Assembly: GCA_964020975.1 (NCBI GenBank)
Contig: OZ026628.1
Location: forward strand, 58,493,108-58,557,107
Length of the DNA: 64,000 nt
Reading direction: 5' to 3'
DNA from: Hermodice carunculata
Taxonomy: Eukaryota > Annelida > Polychaeta > Eunicida > Amphinomidae
The notes beneath the pieces are model-generated. The model had not been told where the DNA came from. It did not search any database and was given only the letters and a program-made list of their open reading frames with translations. Positions 1 to 11,289 of the stretch are shown here, piece by piece. The position numbers were made by a program, and so were the translations under genes. How positions within the stretch are numbered: position 1 is the stretch's first letter; the number at the start of each line of letters is the position of its first letter.

Positions 1-1265
1 GCAGAAGTAATAAATTTGTGTTTTGGGTGGTTAGGCCGATACATTTTGGAAATACTAGTGTCTGTAGTTGATTAAGAATATTTCAAAGGTAGAGAGGAAC
101 GGTTTTAAGCCAGCAGTTGTCTTTTATGGGTGACTGTCTGTCTCAAATTAGGAGTACAATTTGTTTCTTCACATTGGTATTGGAACATAAATGTTGATGC
201 TTTGGCAAATCTGGAATCTCTTTGCTGTCATTGTTGGGTTTGGAATTGATGAATATGGATCATACTTTTCTGTACTATTTGATAAATACTTCATTCGCTA
301 TGTTGTGCTGTCGGATTTGTTCTCCGACACATAGTTATAGTGGAGGTAGAGTGTGTTTATGATGTTCCAGGTACATAAATATCACAAAAACGATGTAGGC
401 CTACTTTCCTCTTTTGCGGTAAACTTAGCTGACTGACAAGTCGGGAGAACTAAACAAGTGATAGGCCTACCAGGTCTCTTTTTCATTTTTGGCAGAAGTA
501 ATGAAATTTGTGTTTTGGGTGGTTAGGCCTTTACATTTTGGAAATACTGGTGTGTGTAGTAAACGAAGAATATTTCAAAGGTTGAGAAGACTACTTCAAA
601 GCCAGCAGTTGTCTTTTATGGGTGACTGTCTGTCTCAAATTAGGAGTGAAATTTGTTTCTTCATTTTGACATTGGAAGATAAATGTTGATGTTTTGGCAA
701 ATCTGGAATCTCTTTGCTGTCATTGTTGGGTTTGGAATTAATGAATATGGATAATGTTTTTTCTGTACTGCTTGATAAATACTTCATTGGCTGTGTTGTG
801 CTGTTGGCTTTGTTCTCTGACTCGTAGTTATAGTGGAGGTAGAGTGTGTTTATAATGTTCCAGGTTCATAAATATCACCAAAACGATATAGGCCTACTTT
901 CATCTTTTGCTGTAAACTTAGCTGACTGACAAGTCCGGAGAACTAAAAAAAGTGATAGGCCTACCAGGTCTCTTTTCATTTTTGGCAGAAGTAATGAAAT
1001 TTGTGTTTTGGGTTATTAGGCCTTAACATTTTGGAAATACTGGTGTGTGTAGTTAACGAAGAATATTTCAAAGGTTGAGAGGACTGGTTTAAAACCACCA
1101 GTTGTCTTTTATGGGTGACTGGCTGTGTCAAGTCAGGAGCGAAATCTGTTTCTTCACATTGGTATTGGAAGATAAATGTTGATGCTTTGGCAAGTCTGGA
1201 ATCTCTTTGCTTTCATTGTTGGGTTTGGAATTTATGAATATGGATAGTGTTTCTCTGTACTATTC
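1..1265. repeat. Tandem repeat, unit about 492 bp, two full copies plus a partial third
   Basis: The phrase GCAGAAGTAATRAAATTTGT recurs at 1, 492 and 985, and each copy runs through the same landmarks (TTTTGGAAATACT, TTATGGGTGACTG, AAATGTTGATG, CCAGGTCTCTTTT). The copies differ by scattered substitutions and small indels. The third breaks off near 1265. The array probably continues to the left of the window. No open frame is conserved between units, so this looks like satellite DNA or a segmental tandem duplication and not a gene. Confidence 0.9.
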
Positions 1266-2572
1266 CATACTAGTAGATAATATGGCTCTATAATGGACAT
1301 CGTTAAAAGTTTCCATGTTATCATTAGGTAATAATCTATCACAAGGTCCGGTTCAATAACATTCGGTAACGCTCGCCAGTTGTCAACCCCCACGTCACGA
1401 ATGGCTACTTTTGACTAGCATTGGGTGCACATAACGCATTAGGTCTGGCACTGTGTAGAACTGCAGCATAATTTTTCACGATGGCATATTATACGGCGAT
1501 AATACAGCATTTAAGTGCAAAGAAACGTCAATAAGCAGTTCCAACACATGAGACGAGAAGTAATTAATATGGAACCTCATCACAGTCGGGGTTCGTCTGT
1601 CGGCTGATAAACACAAATAGACAGAAGTCCAAGTAGCTTTAGACTTGCATAAACCATATATAAACATGACATGCTACAAACACAGACCAGGTGGCACAAG
1701 ACCTTACATCCTCAATCTCTGATGAGTCTGTTTGTAATAAATTATACAAATTCTAAGGAATATACTGCAATATACACAGTAATGAAATACATCAAACTAA
1801 GTGCTATTCAAAATGCTATAAAATGCTAAGAAACGTATAATGTCAGAACCTCTAAGCTTTCAAGTTCAACGCAATCAATTCTGCCAGCAATTTTTACGGG
1901 CAACTAAAGAATTTGAAGTCATTCACACAAAATGATCAGGTAACATGTATGATACAGGAATATGATTATGCCCTTGATCTCCTGCACCCACTAGAGTTAC
2001 CGTGTATACCAACAGGGATTTCCAGGCGGAAAATAATTATTTTCTGCTGCGCGCTAATCGAAATAATTTCAGCCATTTTATCATTAATCAGTAACTAACA
2101 AAATATTTCAAAGTCAACTGATGAAAGCAAGCTGTTAATTTAATACCGGTTGCTTAAGATTAGAAAGCAATTTCTGAAAATCTATACATGTAATTAGAAA
2201 CAATTTAGATCTAGAAACATAAAAAATGCATATCAGAAAAAATATAGTTGTGAATCAAAACATGAATTCACTGAGCCCTAAGAAAACACCAATAATTATT
2301 TCTGCGCCGGTTGCTAATTTTCTAATATTAAAGCCGAAAGTCTAAACTGAAACAAATATCGCATAGGCAAAAGTAAACAAGAAGCAAAAGCACTGGTTCA
2401 AGTAATCATTCTGCAGGAAACACACAAAATCTAAGTTCTACGTTTGCGACGTCTCTTATCCTTATTGGTGGCGGTAAGTCTAGCGTAACATTGTTCGTGT
2501 TATGCAAGAGGTATATGATCCTCCAGTTCCCAAGTACAAGTAAAGTCAGCAACTTTGTTAGATAGCTTACCA
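1266..2572. other. Intergenic stretch, nothing recognised
   Basis: This is AT-rich sequence without a convincing open frame, splice-framed exon or repeat structure. The short frames here have no recognisable motif. Confidence 0.5.
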
Positions 2573-2576
2573 TTAA

Positions 2577-3724
2577 ACAACAATCAATGGTCCAACGCCT
2601 CTATACGGTTAGAGCCGGTATTTGTCGATACCTGTGCTAGCTGCTGTTCGCTTTTCCTGATTTGCACAGTTCCGTTTGAGAAATATGTATTGTTTAAGAA
2701 GAGTGAAAGGGAAAAATAATGGGCGGTTTGTTAACAATTGGCAAAACAAACGACTAAATGCTTTAAAACAAGGTAGAATACGTCGAAAATCGGCAGTGGT
2801 AGACCAAAACGCATATACACGATCAGCAAACGCTGACCAAGCCACGGTCGAAAGTGCCACCCACCCCCCCCCCCAATACCATATGCACGTACCACATATA
2901 AACACTGACAGTTGTAACTGGGACGAAGGTCGTAGAATAATGGAACTAAGGGTACTAGCCGATAATCTTGTATGCCAGTAGTGTCCAAAAAAAATCCCCT
3001 AAAAAATATAGAATCAGAAAAACGATATTGGATTGGCCAGAGTACTTTACATTTCTTGTGAATGTGGTACGATAACAGGGGTGTCCCAACTGGAAAAAAA
3101 TACAGCAATATTCAGCGTCAAAAGGTGGCACAGGCATATAATATTTGATAATGTGCTGCCTGTGTTACCATTCGACAATGTATTAAGGCAACTTTAATTT
3201 CAATATTCTTATTTTTACCTCTTTTTTCCACATTGCTGTATTGCACAATGGAGAGAATCTTAAAATTTTTGCCTCTTCTAAGTAAAACTATGAAAGTATA
3301 TATTATGACTGGAATAGAAAATTAACGACGTCTTGCCGTTTGTCTGAGCTACATACATGTATATTGGTATGGTATCGAAGTTAGACAATGAATGGATACC
3401 TTGTACCTCTGCACTTCGAACAAATTAAGTCAACATGCATAAATTCGTTGTACAATTGCGGAAAAAATAGCACCGTATGGTATTTTTGGTTAATCAATGA
3501 AATCAGTACATATTTTTGAAACCCCCTACAATTTTTCAGGGATTTGTAATTTTTTTTTCTATTTCAAACGTGAAAAATAATGTGAGCACTTATACATTTT
3601 TGCAAGAGGAGATGAATTAAAAGTCACATTCCAACATGTTTTGTCTACATATTTGTTATTAAAAGGCTTGATATACATTGCATACACTCATATTGAGTTA
3701 CTATTTATATTTTATAACCATAAT

Positions 3725-3791
<67 letters not shown>

Positions 3792-3986
3792 TTATTTTGC
3801 TTTTACCCACATATATAATGTTTGCTATCAAATTTCTGTAGTCCCTACCTGTATCGCCACCTAGCAACAAAAGTAGCACCATAACATACCAATTTTGTGC
3901 TTGCATTTTGTTTCAAATGCAAATATCTTTATTCACACCAAAAACCACAGATTTCTAAATTCTTTTGACCACTGTACCGAACGTCT
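2577..3986 (+). mobile_element. TTAA-target DNA transposon, copy 1 (damaged left end, truncated transposase)
   Basis: It aligns almost end to end with 25087-26455. The right end is GTACCGAACGTCT followed by TTAA, as in copy 2. On the left the element starts as TTAA-A-CAAC, so about 25 bases holding the left inverted repeat are missing. It carries the first ~100 codons of a protein (2676-2981) with a basic start (LRRVKGKNNGRF) and the block GRRIMELRVLADNLVC. That block is typical of the N-terminal part of Kolobok/Mutator-like transposases found widely in invertebrates. The catalytic part is absent, so the copy cannot move itself. A long TTTA microsatellite has grown at 3725-3793. The superfamily call (Kolobok-like) rests on the TTAA target and the GRR..EL block and is inference. 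Confidence 0.8.
3725..3794. repeat. (TTTA)n microsatellite inside transposon copy 1
   Basis: About 17 perfect TTTA units. The same site in copy 2 reads only TTAATTTATTTTTTT, so the array expanded after the two copies separated. Confidence 0.95.
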
Positions 3987-3990
3987 TTAA

Positions 3991-5132
3991 CTCCTGTAAA
4001 AGCGCTTGCCGTTTTCGACTTTGCTATTCGAAATGCGATCTACGTAATGCTGTTACGGGTCAGTTTGGGCCTGGTGCACGTAAATTTGACACTAGAGAGA
4101 TAAAGAAATTCTCCGACCGTGACCTATCTCACTTCTCAGGGGTCATCCTCGTGCTTCCCCGTGACTTTATGCTGCAAGCGGTTCGGAGGTGTACCCTGAA
4201 GCAAGAGCGAGATGTAATCTTCCCGCCTTTATTTGAAATGGGGAAAAAGAGGTATCGGAACGTAGAAGTTGCTGCTCAACTCTCACGGAAGAAATGTTCA
4301 TACTTCAAAAAATATGTTTTACTGTATTCTTCGGAAGGAAAATCATACATGCACTATGTAACTCAAGAAGAAACTCAAAGTGAAGTATACTTCTCATGGA
4401 TATGCTTTGCACTGGTCACAATCAGTGAAACCGAATGAGTAAAATGAGTTTAAAGGTCCTCTTGATTTACCATGTTCAAATTTGATACATAGATGACTCA
4501 TGGGTTGTTCTCACAATAGGGTGCGCTTTAAAACAATTTGGATGTGAAAATAATACTTTTATTCACATATTTATTTTAAAATCTGACTGCGCCTTCTATC
4601 GTCATTTGCTGTTTATTTCCGACGCCCAGAAGGCGCGAAACGCTTGTGCCGTCACAAATGCAACGCCGCTGGCTGACAGGGAGGGCTCCGACCCTATTAG
4701 CGAGCCGCGGCTGTCAAGTGTCACTTGTTTACATATACCGGTATTTTATCTACCCTTTATCAACAAGATTAAAGATGCATGAAAAAATATTTATTTTCGT
4801 CCCTGTTCCCGCCTAGTATGGGTCGGTGTGTTGCATTTCATACGGTCTATGCCTACGTTCACCAAGCGGGAAAACCCCGGCAGTTGTCCCATTACGAAAG
4901 CTAGGCATGCGGGCTGATTTTTTGCTACCAGATAGCGCGCTGTGCACCTTTTCAAAAGTGGTCACGATAATGCATGATGGCGGACACTAATCTTGTTCGT
5001 GTCAACATGAGCAGAAAAGCAGGAAATGGACCAAATACAGGATGTGTATAGAAGTTTACCCTTGTAGATCGTTGGCGGAGGGAGTACGGAAAGCATTGAT
5101 AGTTACAACGTTGAGTGACAAGGCAAATTAAC
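3991..5132. other. Intergenic stretch with one unrecognised open frame
   Basis: An open frame runs from 3991 to 4438, partly formed by sequence just outside the transposon end. Its product (CKSACRF..., basic, no motif I know) is not recognised. At 4560-4640 there is a GC-richer block with a 9-bp inverted repeat, GCGCCTTCT/AGAAGGCGC. I see no other gene, and any coding potential here is weak. Confidence 0.3.
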
Positions 5133-5760
5133 ATGGTAAACCACCACTGACTGTTGTGTAGTGGGCTGTAATGTTGATACCAGGAAGGAACGTCAAACTG
5201 ACAAATATCAAAAATAAAAGTGCCGCTTTATTCCTTCCATCAACTGATATCCCTTTGTCTTTCAAATACTTTTTTTCAGCCACCCTAGATTCTGTTTTTT
5301 GAAGAATTCATACTCCGTGTTTCACTCCTCGTTACTTGCTGTATTCAGTAGCGCTGTAGCCTGTGCGGTAAGATTGAGTGGCCCGAAAATTACCCCAAAA
5401 CCTGTGCGCACCTGGCTCTGACATAGGAATCTCCGCTGGGGTTTCCCCGCTTGGTGAACTTATGCATAGACCGTATTGTAGCAATACAAGTTTTACAGCT
5501 TGTTTACATTGCCCCAAAGACCAGAAAATACGGAGAGCGTGGACCCGTACAGTCAAGATTTACAGGGACAAGTGGCAGGGCCCTGGGAACCGATCTAACC
5601 TATGTAGCGAAAACTTTGTGGAAAGTGACTTTGATTTGTCAAATACGACGATATTTCGGACAGGTTTGGCAAAAAAAGCTACTGCTGTTGCCACATGCGG
5701 TCCCATTGCTAGACAATGGAAGGATTCCTGCAACTAGCCAAATTAGATATTACTCATAAA
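5133..5760 (+). pseudogene. THAP zinc-finger domain relic
   Basis: THAP domains are C2CH zinc-binding DNA-binding modules of animal transcription factors and of P/Kolobok-type transposases. A start ATG at 5133 lies one base out of frame with CCVVGC (5152-5169), the usual THAP opening. After about 300 bases of interrupting sequence, a second part at ~5500-5640 reads PKDQKIRRAWTRTV, then CSENFVESDFD. This matches the FP.D...R..W and C..H/N F...DF stretch of the family. The usual final His is Asn here (CSEN), so zinc binding would be impaired. A following PHAVPLL in another frame resembles the AVPTIF that ends THAP domains, which implies a frameshift. The middle gap could be an intron. The misplaced ATG and frame changes point to a pseudogene. 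It could derive from a host THAP gene or a transposon. Confidence 0.5.
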
Positions 5761-7198
5761 ACCAGGAATAGTGATTCATTTTTTTCCAGTATTTACAAAT
5801 TAAGCTTCAAAATGATTCTGATTTCAAATCTTGCATAACAGAAAAATATGGTACTATAGTAATTCTGCAACTGTTACAACGTATCACATAATTATCAATC
5901 GAATGTCACACGGACAACTCCAGTCTGGGATGTTGGTACAAAGTAACACTGTCACAAAACTTTAATGTGTTGAACCATTTTGATTCTATTGACGGGAAAA
6001 AATGGGTGGAAAACATGCACAAAGACGGACGTTCCATACCCATGCCAGGGTTGAACAGTCTATGACAGATTGAGTTAGCTGGCCACTGTAATGTGTCTGT
6101 CCTATAACTATGGGTTAACATTGCGACGTGTTTAATCCCATAACCAGATAACTCTTGTCTTGATAGCTACCGGGGTATATATAACACATTCATGCCTCAT
6201 CTGTGCAGCTGCCAAGACCAGTGGTCGGCTGGCCTTTCATTTTTTTTTCAGTCATGTGCCACTGGTTGTGACAGTCCACGGCCAGCTCCCAATAATCGGG
6301 TATATAAATTCCATCTCATTGTACCTTTGTCGTTAATATGGAACCAGAAAATAAGTCAGTCACAGGAAAGTTTTTACTATTGTCACATAATTGATACGAT
6401 CTGAAAAAAAAAGGAATTTTATTATAAACACATGTAGTGATGGCAATGCATACGAAAACGTAAATTACCCCCCCCCCCCCCCAGCCCCCCAGGTCACTGC
6501 CCGGTAGGAGTTCTGATATTGAAAGCTATTTACAACTGCAAACTTATATTTAAGCACCCACAAACCACACATATGGGACGGGAAAATAACCTGTTTGTCA
6601 AGAGTTTTATATACCGTAGGTGTAGGCCGTAGCTGTTTCCGTGGATGCTAAAATTTGATTGCATTCATGCTTGTCCTTGTTAAATAAATTATAGTAATTT
6701 TTGATAGGAAATATCTCTTTTGCAACGATTTATCATTGCCCAGACGCCAAGTTCGGATAGTCTGGCTGTACCACGGCTGCACACCCTGCAGTACTGGTGA
6801 CGGTAGAGCTCTGGTTGTCCCCGCATGCGTGTTAGGCTGAATGATCTTTTCCTCTGCTGCTTCAGCTTTTCTTGTTAATTCCTCTTCATTGTCTTCAGAC
6901 CACGTACATAAACAGTTCAATTCATACTCTCCGGAATCAGTATGTTCTGTTGTATCTGCCATAACTCTTGGCAAAGTGAAGGCACTGGGGCTTAGAACAC
7001 ATACACCATGGCCAGCGGGTTGCGTTTGTGACGTCATTAACACTGTCCCCACAACGGGCTGTGATCAGAGAAAATTCGCACGCTTTCCTGTTGCAAATGT
7101 AATGCACTTTTGGAGCTAAAAACACTATTCGAAAATGAAATTAAACATTTTGGTTATCAGATATTATTTGTAACTACTCTACACATCACCTTTCTAAG
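5761..7198. other. Non-coding stretch with a poly-C run
   Basis: A C-run of about 15 bases lies at 6469-6483. A minus-strand open frame of 134 codons at 6648-7052 is acidic in its middle (SGEYELNCLCTWSEDNEEEL). It has no recognised family and lies opposite the proposed lipase gene. I see no other feature. Confidence 0.35.
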
Positions 7199-7301
7199 AT
7201 GTGGTACCCATTCAATCAAGAGAACCTTTAACATTCGAAATGACACAAACAAATCCATTCTGTTCTTTCACGGGCTGGATCATATTGAAAAGTCGTGGCA
7301 T
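7199..7301 (+). CDS. Probable upstream exon of the lipase gene (beta-strand and HG loop)
   Basis: The exon is framed by TTTCTAAG| and CAT|GTATCG. It reads ...RTFNIRNDT, then SILFFHGLDHIEKSWH. In pancreatic lipases the part before the oxyanion-hole HG loop has F-N, 9-13 residues, then a hydrophobic strand ending in HG, then 7-8 residues to a Trp. All of these spacings hold here. It ends in phase 0 and the next recognised exon (17238) starts in phase 0. Compared with vertebrate pancreatic lipase, about nine residues between this Trp and the V-L-D-W of the next exon are missing, so a small exon probably lies in between. I did not find the signal-peptide exon. The assignment is by similarity and phase and is less certain than the four exons downstream. 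Confidence 0.55.
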
Positions 7302-7931
7302 GTATCGTAATTCCCTTATAGAAAGGAAACCATACGGGCTTTACGTCCGATATGACTCGTAGTAAACGTGAAATAAACACAATTGGAAAATTATGTTACT
7401 TGAACAGTCCGGAGGCAAAAGAGAAATGTACTAGTTTTTGTGTAAGATTGAATTGTATATTATAGTATCAACAGAACATCATTCATACTCACCGCTATAT
7501 AAGCATTCCTTTTGCGAAAGGCAACACATGGATTTCTTTCTTTCTTTCTGTTTCCCCTTTCTTCCTTCCATTTTTCTTTCTTTTTTCACATATTTTGTAA
7601 CGTTATAATACATTACGCTTTCTTCCATTTACCCTAGGTTTTATATGATTTCGTGTTACACTTAAGCGCAAAACCTCTATTGCCGTTTCTGTGACCAGTA
7701 TGTTGCATTGAAGCTGGAGAGAGACAGGGTCCCAGCGAAACGTTTTTGTGACCACAAATTATTTAGTGAACTCGTTCATTGCCTCCTGCGACTTCAGTCG
7801 AACTACTAAAGACCACGGTAACTACTCTGAATGATAAAAAAATTAATAGACTTAAATTCCTTGTGGAAAGACCTTTTATTCAATTTTAAATACCGACATG
7901 CTCATATTTCCAGAAAAAAAATAATGGTCTG

Positions 7932-8008
7932 GATCAACAGCTTTCCTTGAGACGTGAGACGCTTTGGACGTAGGGCGTCAAAGTGCGTCGAGGAGAAGCT
8001 GTTGATTC
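7932..8008 (+). other. Imperfect hairpin of about 77 nt
   Basis: The left arm GATCAACAGCTT..TCCTT pairs with GAGGAGAAGCTGTTGATTC, and the inner GACGC.TTTG.GACG pairs with CGTC.AAAGTGCGTC around a 5-base loop. A bulge of about nine bases sits on the 5' side. The shape and size are like a microRNA precursor or a small foldback element. The sequence alone does not separate these. Confidence 0.5.
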
Positions 8009-9475
8009 ACTCCACAACTAAGAAAAAAAAAGTAAAAAGAAAATGCCACTAATTTCAAGTTGAAAAGTTGAAAATTTCTTGCACGTATGTAAAGTATATG
8101 CGAGAGAAAGAGTCACTCAAATTCATTGATCGACAACTGGGCCAGTGACGACAGGCGTTCATTCATTTCCCATAGCGTCATTGGTCATTGGCGGCCAGAG
8201 GCGTAGTGAATGCGAAGGCCCGCATAATTCATGCATTCAGGTTGTATTTGAGATTTGTCCTACACCAGGCGATTGAGGGCTGCTGTCCGCATGCCACTTT
8301 CGTAAACTTCTAAGTAAAATTCTTATATTTTCAAAATTTAGGCTATGGTAAGGGCAATTATTCAATTTAAGTGGCAAGTTGCTATATTTCTATAGTTATT
8401 TGATGATCAAAATCTTGCTTGAACAGCTTTATTTATCTGCTAAATATATTGATGAAGAGAGGCCGAGTTGCTGGCGAGCCACCGAATCTAAAGCTAAATG
8501 TGACCATCATCAGCAATAAATAAATATGTGACACATTTACATGCTACTAGTAAGTAGGACGTTTGCATAAGGCTAATCTATAACTCTTTTACAAGTCATG
8601 TGAGTAGCATCTGGAGATGCATTGACACTTGAGTCTTTTGCAGGCTGCACAGGGTTATGTTGTGTCTCAGAGGTGGGTTTGGCAGTTTGCAGTTGAACCT
8701 TGCATGGGTTAGCCGGCTTTAAAGATGGTTCAAAGTAAGGTAGCAGGTGGTCCACATTGTCTAGATTAAGTACCGGTTTATTATCGCTGCAATCGACGAT
8801 ATGGTACAAGTGTACCTCGGTTATCCAGTAAAGCCCTGTTTGTTTCGGCTGTAATTTGGGAAACAACCCTGGGGTGTTTTGCATTACTGCTTGTTCCTCT
8901 TGCGGAATCTCCATTATCTAATCCAACTGTCCTTTGCAAAATGAACAAATGAAATATAACAAGCTGTACATAAAAGCATATATGGACCTTATTTTTTTAT
9001 CTTATGAAAATCAAGCTATAAATTTTTATTCATGTGAACAAAATAAAAATCTATTATATGCACAAAAATGTATGGTCAGACTCTATGTTAAAGATAAAAA
9101 ATTTATATTACATTAAGATTCAGCAGTCCTGGCCGTTTCGTCGTGTTTGCTGTGATCTTTTATTTCAATAATAATTATTTGCTCTTTTACAAGTGGGTTA
9201 ATTTACTTCCATCGAGGAACTATTTTACAAATATACATCAAAATTAGTTCATATTTCCAGAGCATGTTGCTCAACTGTCCATCGCGAGGAGGGCACAGTT
9301 CGGGGAAAAAGTTTAAACACTTGACAGGGAAACTTTAGACTTTCACCTATTGAATAGTGTTTAACTATGATCGCAAAAGTCGATTTTAATCTTTCTCGCA
9401 AGTGTGGAAGGAATATGAGTAATGGAGATGACCAAAATATCAATCTCAAACATGTTTGCTGAGGTGTGTATCCAA
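8009..9475. other. Intron/intergenic stretch, no gene recognised
   Basis: A minus-strand frame of 113 codons at 8573-8914 starts with MEIPQEEQ and is rich in Pro, Gln and Thr toward its end. It has no recognised domain. It lies 3' of the Myb/SANT relic on the same strand and might be part of the same old element, but nothing proves it. Confidence 0.3.
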
Positions 9476-9964
9476 ATGACTATTATGTCTTTCTAATTTT
9501 ATCGGCAAAGATCATTGGTGTGATAAGTGATAAGGTGACCTCAATCTGTGAAACAATATCCCCAAGATAATTAGCGTCATCGTCAACAGGATTAGTAAGG
9601 CTGCACATCTGTTGTGGCACCATTTCAGGAACCTTCTGTGATACAGATAACATAAGTGAAACACCATCAATTTCATTCGTCCTCCTCCAGTCTTCCTCTG
9701 GCCATTTTTCTGTGCTGTCACTTCTGATTTTGACTTTATGTAAGATTTCTCAATGAGTCCTTCAGCTGTTTCACTGTTCTGTTTGTTGCGCCATGCCTCG
9801 CATTGAATTGTTGACTGACCAATAGATTCCCAGGTATTTTCTTTTCTTGCTAACATTTGGCCATCATTCAACTTTGATATAATAACATCCTTCTTATCCT
9901 TTACCAAATCGGTCAGTATTTTCTTCTCCAATGGAATAAAAGTTACTTTCGCTTTCCTACTCAT
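9476..9964 (-). pseudogene. Myb/SANT-like DNA-binding protein relic (Harbinger-associated type)
   Basis: Read on the minus strand from an ATG at 9964: MSRKAKVTFIPLEKK, then a lysine-rich helix, KENTWESIGQ, QFNARHG, RTVKQLKDSLRN, SEVTAQKNGQRKTGGG, VPEMVPQQMC and NPVDDD. This is the order of the trihelix Myb/SANT-like domain (Myb_DNA-bind_5 type) with its usual KTGGG segment and following acidic tail. Such genes accompany PIF/Harbinger transposases or are domesticated from them. The pieces lie in different frames. A shift occurs just after WESIGQ, a stop interrupts the stretch after RNLT, the original frame returns at KSKSEV, and a further shift follows TGGG. A continuous frame of 195 codons exists (9512-10099) only because the first shifts compensate. 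No Harbinger DDE transposase is seen nearby. It lies within a probable lipase intron, on the opposite strand. Confidence 0.65.
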
Positions 9965-10099
9965 AGTTTCCTTATATCTGGGACGAAGATCACACATCTT
10001 AACATAGATCATGCTAGTGGCATGTGGTGCATGGAAAACCAAACGTATCTTACCCTTTAAAAGAGAGGTTGGCACCTTTATTTGTGCCATGGTGTTCAT

Positions 10100-11289
10100 T
10101 TACATTGTGTGACAACAGCCTGGGCTTGTGTAACCTGCACTTAAAGTGGAAGATCTGAAGTTGGCACCTTTGGATAACCTCTACTCACTTTTTCATATTT
10201 TTGGATAGTCTGATACTTAAACTACATGCTCCCAGAAACTCACATAAAATTTATATGAGATAATTGATCTCAACACTTTTGTTTACAATGAAAAGTGTAA
10301 ACAGTACCGGGCACATGGGTTTGTTTGCATGGGCATGATAGTGAACCATGTCATTGCTTGCACAGTCATCAGTCCATGACCCCTGGAAACCAATTGAGGT
10401 ATTGGCAAGGGTCACTCACAGGAAACCATTAGCCGTGGAGATAAGAATTGGCCAGTTCAGACTAATCACTACCATTTTTCTGATTACTTTCAAATTCTCT
10501 ATTGAAGTAAAAACAAATCAGCACAATCCACTTACTGGTCCCCAAATATGGAAAGTCGCATGGGAACCCACACCCAAACAAGCTAAGTATGGTGTTCACA
10601 AGCTAAAAAAAGTCGAGATTTAAGCCACAAAATATACTTTAGTATAATGACAAGATCACAGAGGTCAAGCTAAGAGCTTGTTTCACACAATAAATAAAAC
10701 ACAGAAGAGAGGAAATGAGTATGTGTCATATTACAGCCATAAATGCGTAAAAACTGGCAAATTTTTTTTCAATGCGATTTTCTCGGAACAAATTTTTGTT
10801 CAACCTCTACAATTTGTATCTTGCCTCACAAAAAAAAATCACGGATTGCCCTATCTCATTAAAATCAACGGACATTAAAAGAAAAATATCATATCCAGAA
10901 ACGGTTACCAGGATTTTTTTCTGACAACCCCTTCCGGTACTTTTGGTGCAATTTATAGAAGGAAAACGAGCAACCTGTCAGGACTTAATTAAAAGATTTA
11001 TACCTTTTTATTTATGCTTTTTCAGGACTAACCATTGAATTCGATCCTAGACATGGAAATATATTCTTAATTTCTTCTGATTTCAACTGGAAAAAACAAT
11101 TTTGTGTGACTTCTGTGCGAAAAATGGGACAATACTACAAGTCAGAAAAAATTATATAAAGTCTCAAAAAATTCCAATCCTGCAAAAAAACTCTATGGAT
11201 ACAAATCTATGAATGTGCAGCAATCAGAAAATATATAGGTTCAATATACTTGTGAAAAAATTAAATGTGTAATTGCGATTCAAGGTTGC
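10100..11289. other. Intronic stretch, nothing recognised
   Basis: AT-rich, with several short frames lacking motifs. No inverted terminal repeat was matched to the Myb/SANT relic. Confidence 0.4.

Noticed and set aside
3991-4438. Plus-strand open frame next to the transposon end as a host gene
   Set aside because: No recognisable domain, no splice support, and it begins at the edge of the transposon. It remains unassigned.
6648-7052. Minus-strand 134-codon acidic frame as an exon
   Set aside because: No family resemblance and no donor or acceptor that extends it, and it lies antisense to the proposed start of the lipase gene.
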